5,640 nucleotides of DNA, taken from the NCBI GenBank assembly GCA_035649395.1, contig DASRJR010000486.1:1-5640 (forward strand). Direction: 5' to 3'. The position numbers were made by a program, and so were the translations under genes. This document shows, piece by piece, positions 1 to 5,640 of the stretch (within the stretch, counting starts at the first letter, position 1; each line of letters starts with the position of its first letter). The DNA is from Gp6-AA40 sp035649395. Lineage in GTDB: Bacteria; Acidobacteriota; Vicinamibacteria; Vicinamibacterales; UBA2999. Below the pieces are notes generated by a model. The model was not told the DNA's origin and did no database searches. It saw nothing but the letters and a program-made list of their open reading frames with translations.

Positions 1-1548
1 GTTCTTGCCCGGCGCCAGGATCCCGTTCGGGTCGAGCGCGTCTTTCAACGTTTCGTGGAGGCGCCACAACGCGCGGTTGTTGTACGAGTACGCCGAGGCG
101 ATGTCGTCCATGAACGCGGTGTGCGTGCGGTACTCGCCCCATCCGTGATCGGCGGCGACCTTGACGAGGCGTCGGAAGATTTCGCGGTTCCTCCGATTCT
201 TCTCGATGTCGTGCTCGACTGGGAAGAAGTAGATGATGACGAAGGCCCGAGCGAAGAACGACCAGATCGGTAGTCCCGGCAGCGCCCCGGCGGGATTTCC
301 CAGGTCTGTGTAGACCTGCTCGAACACCTTCGTCGCTTCGAGAACCGCATCGCCCGTCATCGGAATGATTGGCGAGAACCACATGTGTCCCTGGCTGAAC
401 GGCCCACCGATCGCGAACGTCGTCAAGCTCGGAATGCCGAGCGGCACGGGATTCGGGATCTTCGCGAGGTCGGCCTCGTTGAGCGGAAAACGATAGGTCG
501 CCCCATCGCGGAACTGCACGCCGGGAATCGCCGCGAACCGTTCTTTGGCGTATTCCCATTGCGCGGCGATTACTTTTGCCGGTCCATAGAACGGCAGGTC
601 GACCGTCCAATAGCCGAGACCCTTCTGTGCGAGATACCGCTCGAGGTCGCCGGTCGACGAGCCGACGCGGATGCGGGCGAGCTCGGGATCGGGCGGTCCG
701 AAGCTGGCCGTGTTGAGCACGCTCGTGGTGCCCTGGACGACACCCGAATTCAGCACATGTGCGAGTCCGTCGACGAGCGCGTGAATGTCGTCATGTTTGG
801 GCACGCTGACCGTGCCGGAGAAGTACGCCTCCGGTTCCGGCAGCAGCCAGAATCCCATCTTCGTGACGACACCGAAGTTGGATTGCGAGAACATGCCGTC
901 GAGATACGGACCGAAGCCGTATTTGTATTGTTGCCACGTCTTCGCATTCGGCAGCGCTCCCATGCCAGTCCGAACGACGTCGCCGTTGGCGAGCACGACT
1001 TCCATCCCGCAATGGGCGTCGAAGTGATCGCGCATCGGCGTGTAGCCGCCGCCGCGTTCGAGCGCGTTGCCGATCAGGCTGCCCCATCCGGGATCGGGCG
1101 GGTCGATCCAGAGCTTGAGGCGCTTCTCCTGGATGTGGCGGTACAAATCGAAATAGCTGACGCCGGGCTCGACGAGCGCGTAATGATTCTTCTCGTTGAC
1201 CTCGAGGATGCGATTCATCCGCTTCAGGTCGAGGACCACGCTGCCGGTGATGTTCGGTGCCGAGCCTCCGTAACCGAGGTTCTTGCCGGTGGAAATCGTC
1301 CAGAGCGGAATCTTGTACTTGCCGGCGATGCGAACGATCTGCTGCACCTGCTCGACACGATCCGGCGCGACAGCCGCGGCCGGGATGCGCTCCTCGTCTT
1401 CGTGCCAGAACGGCGAGTACGAGTCACGATAGAGGTCGACGTCCTCGTCGCTCGAGAACACCCACTCCTTGCCGACAACCGAGGCGAACTGCGACAGCGC
1501 TTGCGAGAAGTCCGGTCGACTCACACCGGGCGGAAGTGGTCTAGCCAT
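1..1548 (-). CDS. FAD-linked oxidase/dehydrogenase of the vanillyl-alcohol oxidase / 4-cresol dehydrogenase (PchF-like) family, C-terminal end cut by the window
   Basis: The frame reads from ATG at 1548-1546 to the window edge without a stop, giving 516 residues. It is a VAO-type flavoprotein: an N-terminal FAD-binding domain with TGKNLGYGGSAP at residues 87-98, LWIDPPDPGWGS around 146-157, GMG at 195-197, then the substrate cap and EYRTH at 472-476. It ends in ALDPNGILAPGKN at 504-516, the usual family C-terminus, so only a few residues are missing (family length about 520-560). Tyr93, Tyr473 and Arg474 match the phenolate-binding Tyr95/Tyr473/Arg474 of PchF (Tyr108/Tyr503/Arg504 in VAO). 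His388 in GHMWFSPI may be the covalent FAD site as in VAO His422, but this alignment is less certain. The family oxidises para-hydroxylated aromatics such as 4-cresol, vanillyl alcohol or 4-alkylphenols; the substrate and the electron acceptor (cytochrome or oxygen) cannot be told here. There is no signal peptide. The start overlaps the upstream Tat gene by 8 bp (ATGGCTAG), which suggests translational coupling. Confidence 0.93.
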   Translation of the reverse strand, partial: MARPLPPGVSRPDFSQALSQFASVVGKEWVFSSDEDVDLYRDSYSPFWHEDEERIPAAAVAPDRVEQVQQIVRIAGKYKIPLWTISTGKNLGYGGSAPNITGSVVLDLKRMNRILEVNEKNHYALVEPGVSYFDLYRHIQEKRLKLWIDPPDPGWGSLIGNALERGGGYTPMRDHFDAHCGMEVVLANGDVVRTGMGALPNAKTWQQYKYGFGPYLDGMFSQSNFGVVTKMGFWLLPEPEAYFSGTVSVPKHDDIHALVDGLAHVLNSGVVQGTTSVLNTASFGPPDPELARIRVGSSTGDLERYLAQKGLGYWTVDLPFYGPAKVIAAQWEYAKERFAAIPGVQFRDGATYRFPLNEADLAKIPNPVPLGIPSLTTFAIGGPFSQGHMWFSPIIPMTGDAVLEATKVFEQVYTDLGNPAGALPGLPIWSFFARAFVIIYFFPVEHDIEKNRRNREIFRRLVKVAADHGWGEYRTHTAFMDDIASAYSYNNRALWRLHETLKDALDPNGILAPGKN

Positions 1549-1936
1549 AGGTCAGCTTCCTGGGTCCGATTGTCCATGACACGAGACCGCCGTCGAGCGT
1601 GTGCCGGCTGGTCACGCGATGTCGGGCATCACGTGCCAGCGTCTCGAGGCAGAACAGCGCCGAGGCGGTGGTCATCCCGACGACCTCGATGGGCGCGTTG
1701 GCCCATGCGAAGTGCAGGTCTTGGTACCACAGTGCCGTCACGTCGCCACTGATCGCGTGCGTCGGCACGCCGCGCCGGCGCATGTCGCGCGCAAACGCGA
1801 CGCCTTCGGGAAAGCGCTGGTCGAAGATCGCTTTGTAAAACCGGCGGTGTGAATCGATCGACGTGGAAATTGCTGGTACCGCGAGGAACGCCGCGCCGGT
1901 CAAACCCGCTTGCAGAAAGTCTCTGCGGCTCGTCAT
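1541..1936 (-). CDS. small twin-arginine-signal protein coupled to the flavoprotein; function unknown
   Basis: The product is 131 residues. The N-terminus is a clear Tat signal: SRRDFLQ at residues 3-9, then a hydrophobic stretch (AGLTGAAFLAVPA, 10-22) with a possible cleavage after Ala22. The remaining ~105 residues show no heme motif, only one cysteine (in ALFCLET) and no membrane segment, so it is probably a small soluble periplasmic domain. I do not recognise the family. The start is supported by a good Shine-Dalgarno (GAGGTGA, 4 nt spacer), and the stop TAG lies inside the flavoprotein start (ATGGCTAG), so the two are probably made together. The 4-cresol dehydrogenase locus of Pseudomonas (pchACXF) also has a small gene of unknown role, pchX, in front of pchF, so a pchX-like role is possible. 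Inference: it may act as a Tat escort or small subunit for the signal-less flavoprotein, as the small subunits of gluconate or fructose dehydrogenases do. Confidence 0.85.
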   Translation of the reverse strand: MTSRRDFLQAGLTGAAFLAVPAISTSIDSHRRFYKAIFDQRFPEGVAFARDMRRRGVPTHAISGDVTALWYQDLHFAWANAPIEVVGMTTASALFCLETLARDARHRVTSRHTLDGGLVSWTIGPRKLTYG

Positions 1937-1940
1937 GCGC

Positions 1941-1947
1941 TCACCTC
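1941..1947 (-). promoter_or_regulatory. Shine-Dalgarno of the Tat-signal gene
   Basis: On the minus strand GAGGTGA is followed by GCGC and then ATG at 1936-1934. The 4-nt spacer from the full motif (7 nt from the GAGG core) is normal and fixes the start of the Tat-signal protein so that the RR motif sits at residues 4-5. Confidence 0.7.
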
Positions 1948-1958
1948 GTCATCGATCA

Positions 1959-1974
1959 CGCCACTGACGTGGCG
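1959..1974. promoter_or_regulatory. inverted repeat CGCCAC-N4-GTGGCG, possible operator
   Basis: Perfect 6-bp arms (1959-1964 and 1969-1974) flank the 4-nt centre TGAC, 22 bp upstream of the Tat-signal gene start and inside the divergent intergenic region. A GATAAT-like -10 on the minus strand (1984-1979) would put the transcription start next to or within this repeat, a typical repressor position. It could also form a short hairpin in the leader RNA. The regulator is unknown and the arms are short, so chance is possible. Confidence 0.35.
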
Positions 1975-2034
1975 ACCGATTATCGCACTGCCCGTGCCTA
2001 TATACTCGTGCCCGTGACGGGAGCTAATCGGTCG
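1973..2034. promoter_or_regulatory. long-spaced 10-bp perfect inverted repeat bracketing the divergent promoter core
   Basis: CGACCGATTA at 1973-1982 is the exact reverse complement of TAATCGGTCG at 2025-2034. The arm centres are 52 bp apart, about five helical turns, and the midpoint (2003-2004) falls on the TATATA core at 1999-2004. This fits two half-sites for a regulator controlling both the flavoprotein unit and the cytochrome-quinoprotein unit. No regulator gene is present in the window. The left arm overlaps the edge of the shorter inverted repeat at 1959-1974. Confidence 0.45.
1999..2006 (+). promoter_or_regulatory. possible -10 promoter element for the cytochrome-quinoprotein unit
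   Basis: TATATACT is the most AT-rich spot in the intergenic region, with TATACT at 2001-2006 resembling a -10 box. No good -35 is visible 16-18 bp upstream. A transcript start near 2013 would leave a leader of about 25 nt before a TTG start at 2038, or would be leaderless for a GTG start at 2014. TATATA is self-complementary, so it could serve either strand. Confidence 0.25.
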
Positions 2035-2037
2035 ACA

Positions 2038-2895
2038 TTGCTGACCCGCGCGCGGCTGATCCGCACGCGCGGGCCGTGGGTCGGCGCCGCTCTGTTGGTC
2101 GCGGCATTTAGCAGCGACCCGCTCAGCGCGCAAGGTCGTGGGCAGGCGAGTCCCGCCGCGCAGCGGCCACCACAGACGGCAACACCGCAGCAGTACTCGC
2201 GCGAGCAGATCGATGCGGGCCGGACCCGCTTCGCGTCGCAATGCGGCTTCTGCCACGGACGCGACGCGGCCGGCGGCGAAGGTGGGCCGGACCTGACGCG
2301 CTCGGCGCTGGTTGCGGCCGACAATCGCGGCGACCGCATCGGTCCCGTGATTCGCAGCGGACGGACCGACAAAGGCATGCCGGCGTTCACGCTGCCCAAC
2401 GGCGACATCGCCGCCATGGTCGCGTTCATTCACGCGCAGAAGGCCGAGGCCGATGCCGCGACCGGCGGCCGGCGCGCCGTCGACATCGCCGATCTTCAAA
2501 CCGGCGACGCCGCGGCGGGGAAAAAGTACTTCGACGGTGCGTGCGTCAGGTGCCATACGGCGTCGGGTGATCTCGCAGGTGTTGCGGGACGGCTGCAGGG
2601 CCTCGCGCTGCTGCAACGGATGCTCAACCCTGCCTCCGGCCGCGGTGCCGGTCCGCGCACTGTCCCCAGCGTGACGGTGACGACCAAAGACGGCCAGGTC
2701 GTGACCGGGAAGCTCGCATACCGCGACGAGTTCACGATCGCGCTGACCGACGGGTCCGGCTGGTACCGCTCGTGGCCCGCGGCGCAGGTGAAGATGACGA
2801 TCGACGATCCGCTGCAGGCCCACGTCGATCAGCTGTCGAAGTACACCGACGCCGACATGCACAACGTCTTGGCGTACCTACAAACGCTGAAATGA
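2038..2895 (+). CDS. periplasmic diheme c-type cytochrome with an inserted beta-rich segment in its second heme domain
   Basis: The reading from a TTG start gives 285 residues. A signal peptide is clear: basic TRARLIRTRG, hydrophobic VGAALLVAAF, and likely cleavage after LSA before Gln32. A Pro/Gln-rich linker follows. Heme domain 1 has CGFCH at 69-73 and Met114 in KGMPAF as the probable axial ligand. Heme domain 2 has CVRCH at 169-173, then a DGxxxTGxL beta-type segment (about 212-252), and ends in TDADMHNVLAYLQTLK; Met253 is the likely second ligand. This split layout resembles the heme-binding domain described in Pirellula/Verrucomicrobium proteins (TIGR02603-like). The start is uncertain: GGGAG at 2019-2023 is 14 nt upstream of the TTG, GTG at 2014 is an alternative, and ATG at 1849 would overlap the divergent gene and add a non-signal-like leader. 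The stop overlaps the quinoprotein start (ATGA), so this is probably its electron acceptor. Confidence 0.87.
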   Translation: MLTRARLIRTRGPWVGAALLVAAFSSDPLSAQGRGQASPAAQRPPQTATPQQYSREQIDAGRTRFASQCGFCHGRDAAGGEGGPDLTRSALVAADNRGDRIGPVIRSGRTDKGMPAFTLPNGDIAAMVAFIHAQKAEADAATGGRRAVDIADLQTGDAAAGKKYFDGACVRCHTASGDLAGVAGRLQGLALLQRMLNPASGRGAGPRTVPSVTVTTKDGQVVTGKLAYRDEFTIALTDGSGWYRSWPAAQVKMTIDDPLQAHVDQLSKYTDADMHNVLAYLQTLK

Positions 2896-4433
2896 CCATG
2901 AGACAGCTCGTTTTGACCGTGCTTGTGATCGGGTTCGCCACGGCCGCGTTTGCGCAGGGCCTCGATCCGTCGCTGCTCCTCAAGCCCCCCGCCGACAGCT
3001 GGCCGACGTATCACGGCGACTACTCAGGTCAACGCCACAGCCGGCTCACGCAGATGACACCGGACAACGTGAAACAGATCACGTTGGCGTGGGCGTTCCA
3101 GACCGGCCAGGCCCAATCGATCAAGGCGACGCCCATTCTGGTGAACGGCGTCATCTACGTGACCACGCCGGATAACCTGTGGGCCGTTGACGCCCGTTCG
3201 GGCCGACAGATCTGGCGTTACGCGTATCCGGCGAATGACGGCTTCCACATCGGACATCGCGGCGTGGCCGTCCATAACGATCTCGTCTATCTGACGACGC
3301 CCGACGCCCATCTGCTCGCGCTCGATGCGAGAAACGGTGACGTCAAGTGGAACGTGACGATCGCCGACGCGAAGAAAGGGTACTGGTCGACCAACGCGCC
3401 TCTCGTCGTTCGCGATCACCTCATCGTCGGCGTGTCGGGTGATTTCGACAACCTTCCGGGAATCCTGAAGTCGTTCGACCCCGCAACAGGAAAGCTGCAG
3501 TGGACCTTCTACAGCACGCCGCCGCCGGAGACGGCGAACTCGGTGAGCGGAGGGGCGACGGGCGGTCAGATGTGGATGACCGGCACCTACGATCCGGACC
3601 TGAATCTCGTCTACGTCGGCACAGGGAATCCCACTCCTGTCCTGAACGGACCCGTTCGGCCCGGCGACAACCGCTGGACCTGCAGCATCATCGCAATCAA
3701 TCCGGACACCGGCGCGCTGGTGTGGGGCTTCCAGGCGTCGCCCCATGACACGCACGACTGGGATGCCGCGGAAGTGCCGGTGCTCGTCGACGCCGACTTC
3801 GGCGGCGCGCGCCGCAAGCTGCTGCTGCAGGCCTCGCGCAACGGCTACTACTTCGTGCTCGACCGCACGAATGGCAAGAACTTACTGACGACGACATTCG
3901 CGGCGGCGAACTGGGCGAAAGGGGTCGATGCCGAGGGGCGCCCGATTCCGCTCGAGGACAAGGAACCGGCGCGCGACGGCCGCCTCGTCGCGCCCGACGA
4001 GTCCGGTGGCACGAACTATCGCTCGCCAAGCTTCGATCCGGCGAACGGCCTGCTGGTTGTGAGCGCCTCGGATGCGTACGGCATCTATTTTTTCAAGGCG
4101 GAGCACGGCAAGTACGGATGGGCGGGCGCCGACTACACCGTGCACCAGCGCGGCGTGCTACGCGCGCTCGACTACCGGACCGGCACGCCGCGGTGGCAGC
4201 ACGACCTGAGTGGAGGTGCCGGCGCCGCGGGGGTGCTCACCACCGCAGCGGGGCTGACGTTCACCGGCGACTCCGCGAACAGCGCGATGGCACTGCGAAC
4301 GAGTGATGGCAGCACGCTGTGGCACTCAGGCATCGGCCGCGTGGGTAACTCACCGATCACCTACGAGCTCGACGGCCGGCAGTATGTGATGTTCGGCGGC
4401 GGAAGCGCGTTGTACGCGTTCGCGCTTCCGTAG
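2892..4433 (+). CDS. PQQ-alcohol-dehydrogenase-like quinoprotein (beta-propeller) with altered cofactor site
   Basis: The product is 513 residues from ATG at 2892, which overlaps the cytochrome stop as ATGA; a second ATG at 2898 is possible. Residues 3-21 are a Sec signal peptide ending AFA before Gln22. The rest follows quinoprotein alcohol dehydrogenases: HRGVAV (122-127), YDPDLNLVYVGTGNPTP (233-249), RPGDN (256-260), RNGYYFVLDRTNGK (316-329), and a C-terminal TTAAGLTFTGD and ITYELDGRQYV. Against methanol dehydrogenase, Arg123, Trp228 and Asn246 match Arg109, Trp243 and Asn261. The vicinal Cys103-Cys104 pair is replaced (Gly117-Phe118), only one Cys (264) exists in the protein, and GAEFGVRG, with the calcium ligand Glu177, is GDFDNLPG (183-190). 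The catalytic-Asp region reads PHDTHDWD, with one residue more than PHDxWD. It therefore resembles the acidobacterial 'empty quinoproteins', a family thought to lack PQQ. It probably works in the periplasm with the coupled cytochrome; the substrate is unknown. Confidence 0.92.
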   Translation: MTMRQLVLTVLVIGFATAAFAQGLDPSLLLKPPADSWPTYHGDYSGQRHSRLTQMTPDNVKQITLAWAFQTGQAQSIKATPILVNGVIYVTTPDNLWAVDARSGRQIWRYAYPANDGFHIGHRGVAVHNDLVYLTTPDAHLLALDARNGDVKWNVTIADAKKGYWSTNAPLVVRDHLIVGVSGDFDNLPGILKSFDPATGKLQWTFYSTPPPETANSVSGGATGGQMWMTGTYDPDLNLVYVGTGNPTPVLNGPVRPGDNRWTCSIIAINPDTGALVWGFQASPHDTHDWDAAEVPVLVDADFGGARRKLLLQASRNGYYFVLDRTNGKNLLTTTFAAANWAKGVDAEGRPIPLEDKEPARDGRLVAPDESGGTNYRSPSFDPANGLLVVSASDAYGIYFFKAEHGKYGWAGADYTVHQRGVLRALDYRTGTPRWQHDLSGGAGAAGVLTTAAGLTFTGDSANSAMALRTSDGSTLWHSGIGRVGNSPITYELDGRQYVMFGGGSALYAFALP

Positions 4434-4486
4434 AGCGGAGGCTTCAGCCGCCGCGCGATCGCGCAGGCTAAAAGCCTGCGCTCTAC
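4430..4486. repeat. 57-bp REPIN-like element: two inverted GTAG-headed hairpin units between convergent genes
   Basis: The ends are exact inverted copies (GTAGAGCG at 4430-4437, CGCTCTAC at 4479-4486) and the centre is the palindrome GCGCGATCGCGC (4453-4464). The left unit folds as a hairpin at 4435-4454 with one A/G mismatch. The right unit folds as a perfect 9-bp stem at 4461-4469 / 4473-4481. Read from each end, both units begin GTAGAGCG, then one variable base, then AGGCTT and AGCC. A GTAG tetranucleotide at the foot of a hairpin, and pairing of two units in opposite orientation, are the hallmarks of REP/REPIN sequences moved by RAYT transposases. No RAYT gene is in the window. Both GTAGs contain the stop codons of the flanking convergent genes. 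Confidence 0.7.
4461..4481. terminator. perfect 9-bp hairpin between convergent genes, possible bidirectional terminator
   Basis: GCGCAGGCT pairs with AGCCTGCGC across an AAA loop. It lies between the stops of two convergent genes, where it could halt transcripts from both sides or protect their 3' ends. There is no T-tract on either side, so it is not a classical Rho-independent terminator; the hairpin is part of the REPIN-like element. Confidence 0.35.
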
Positions 4487-5640
4487 GATCCGCGCAGGTC
4501 GTAACACAACAGCCGCGGTCCGCTGCCGCGCGGCACCTCGCGCGTGTTCTGCACGACGTACAACAGACCTCGGCTCAACACCGGCAGCGTCCACGACTCG
4601 CGCGCCGGGAACAGCCACGCCCGTGACAGCTGCTTGTATCCCTTCGGAGTCAACTCCAGCCACAGCAGGTGGCCAAGCTCGCCGAGACAGAGATACGCGC
4701 CATCCACGGCGAGCAACGACCCGCGATACGTGCTGACTTCCTGCTGACGCCCGGCGAGCGTATCGGTCCACTCCGGCGTTTCCCGCCACACCGCTTTCCC
4801 AGTCGTGACGTCGATGCACGCCAGGGACGCGTCGGGTTCGTTGCGCCCATCGAAGCCGTAGAGATAGCCGTCGCGATAGATCGGGGTGTTCCAGTGCAGC
4901 CCGAACTCCTGCGTCGTCCACACTACTCGATGCGTGAAGTCCGGCCGAATCTCGACCAGCGCGCCGCCGGTGCGATAGCTTGCCGAGACGAACACCTTGT
5001 TGTCGAAGATGACCGGACACGACGCGTTGACCGATTCGTAACTGCGACTGCGCCAGGGGAACGAGAAGTCGACCTTGCCAGTGGCAGGATCGATCGACAT
5101 CAGTCCACCGGTCGGCGGCTCCGACTCGCCGCCGGCGAAGACGAACACCCGTCGCTTGCCATGGACGACCGCGGGAATCGGCGAGGCGTAGCTTGGCCCC
5201 CACTCTTTGCCTGCACGCCACACTTCTTTTCCGGTGCTTTTATCGAACGCGACCACACAGGGGCCGCCCGGCGCGCCGACGTTGACGATCAGCAACTGCC
5301 CCTCGACGAGGGGCGTTCCAGCCGTGCCGAAGAAGTCCTGCGGCACCTTGTAGTCGACGCGGAGATCGTGCTTCCAGATCACTTTGCCCGACGCGATGTC
5401 GAGACAATGCAGCTTGCCTTCCGCGCCCATCGTGTAGACGCGTGTGCCGTCGATCACGGGACTCGACCGCGGTCCGTTGTTGTAGCCGTAGCGATCCTCG
5501 AACACCGTGCCGTACTTGAACTGCCACTTGGCGGCGCCGGTTTCCGCGTCCATGCACTCGACGACTTCTTCGTTGCCGACGCGATGAATGAACGCGAGGC
5601 GCCCGGCCGCAACCGCGGGCGAGGAGTAACTCGTCCCCTT
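4483..5640 (-). CDS. PQQ-like beta-propeller repeat protein, N-terminus beyond the window
   Basis: The frame is open from the right edge to TAG at 4485-4483, 385 residues seen; ATG at 5553 is internal because the propeller pattern (SYSSPAVAAGRLAF) continues upstream of it. Eight repeats can be counted, each with a 'SPVxxxGxVY...LxxxDxxTGKxxW' pattern: for example CMDAETGAAKW (29-39), CLDIASGKVIW, AFDKSTGKEVW, SIDPATGKVDF, CIDVTTGKAVW, and a last CYDLRGS at the end. This fits an eight-bladed propeller of the PQQ-like/BamB type (PQQ_2, PF13360), usually exported. No heme motif is visible, and the quinoprotein alcohol dehydrogenase signatures (GTGNP, RPGDN) are absent. It could be a scaffold, a binding protein or an uncharacterised dehydrogenase; the sequence does not decide. 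It runs convergently to the quinoprotein and shares the REPIN-like element at its 3' end. Confidence 0.9.
   Translation of the reverse strand, partial: KGTSYSSPAVAAGRLAFIHRVGNEEVVECMDAETGAAKWQFKYGTVFEDRYGYNNGPRSSPVIDGTRVYTMGAEGKLHCLDIASGKVIWKHDLRVDYKVPQDFFGTAGTPLVEGQLLIVNVGAPGGPCVVAFDKSTGKEVWRAGKEWGPSYASPIPAVVHGKRRVFVFAGGESEPPTGGLMSIDPATGKVDFSFPWRSRSYESVNASCPVIFDNKVFVSASYRTGGALVEIRPDFTHRVVWTTQEFGLHWNTPIYRDGYLYGFDGRNEPDASLACIDVTTGKAVWRETPEWTDTLAGRQQEVSTYRGSLLAVDGAYLCLGELGHLLWLELTPKGYKQLSRAWLFPARESWTLPVLSRGLLYVVQNTREVPRGSGPRLLCYDLRGS

Noticed and set aside
385..1752. Plus-strand 455-residue open frame
   Set aside because: It lies opposite the well-recognised flavoprotein and the Tat gene, and its translation is Arg/Glu-rich with no recognisable domain or signal. 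It is an antisense shadow produced by GC-rich codon use.
1849..2037. ATG at 1849 as the cytochrome start
   Set aside because: It would overlap the divergent Tat gene by 88 bp and put about 63 non-hydrophobic residues before the signal peptide.
1933..2862. Minus-strand 309-residue open frame opposite the cytochrome
   Set aside because: It covers the strand opposite a gene with two CXXCH motifs and a signal peptide; the translation is low-complexity Arg/Gly/Ala with no domain.
3024..3755. Minus-strand 243-residue open frame opposite the quinoprotein
   Set aside because: It is an antisense shadow; the plus strand has unmistakable quinoprotein motifs across the same span.
4461..4481. Classical Rho-independent terminator
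   Set aside because: The stem is good, but no run of T follows on either strand, so it is kept only as a low-confidence terminator within the repeat element.
4361..5221. Minus-strand 286-residue open frame
   Set aside because: It is out of frame with the propeller gene on the same strand, which shows regular repeats throughout; this frame runs through the REPIN-like element into the quinoprotein end and has no motif.
1..5640. tRNA, rRNA, CRISPR array, or transposase gene
   Set aside because: No cloverleaf-like or rRNA segment, no regularly spaced direct repeats and no transposase motifs were seen on either strand.

Overview
This 5.6 kb window is gene-dense, GC-rich bacterial DNA. It carries periplasmic redox genes: a VAO/PCMH-type flavoprotein, a small Tat-signal protein, a diheme c-type cytochrome and two PQQ-like beta-propeller proteins. 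The mix suggests a soil Acidobacteriota genome, perhaps of the Vicinamibacteria/Solibacter kind. The reasons are a split-heme cytochrome translationally coupled to a quinoprotein lacking usual cofactor residues, and a second propeller protein nearby. The taxonomy is inferred from gene content only.

Layout. Positions 1-1936, read on the minus strand, hold a two-gene unit. A 131-residue protein with a twin-arginine signal (1936 to 1541) overlaps by 8 bp the start of a flavoprotein of the vanillyl-alcohol oxidase / 4-cresol dehydrogenase (PchF) family (1548 to the left edge, lacking only its last few residues). A divergent intergenic region of about 100 bp (1937-2037) holds a Shine-Dalgarno, an AT-rich promoter-like core and two inverted repeats that look like operators. 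On the plus strand follow a signal-peptide diheme cytochrome c (about 2038-2895) and, overlapping it by ATGA, a PQQ-alcohol-dehydrogenase-like propeller (2892-4433). A 57-bp nearly symmetrical element (4430-4486) separates this from a convergent gene on the minus strand (4483 to the right edge), an eight-repeat PQQ-like propeller protein whose N-terminus lies outside the window.

How it may work together. The flavoprotein should oxidise a para-hydroxylated aromatic compound. Its active-site tyrosines and arginine fall at nearly the same residue numbers as in PchF. It has no signal peptide, so the coupled Tat-signal protein may carry it to the periplasm. The divergent cytochrome and quinoprotein form a second predicted periplasmic electron-transfer pair, and the cytochrome could also accept electrons from the flavoprotein.

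The most notable non-coding structure is the 57-bp element. It is a pair of inverted hairpin units, each headed by GTAG as in REP/REPIN sequences, and the two GTAG heads contain the TAG stop codons of the two convergent genes.
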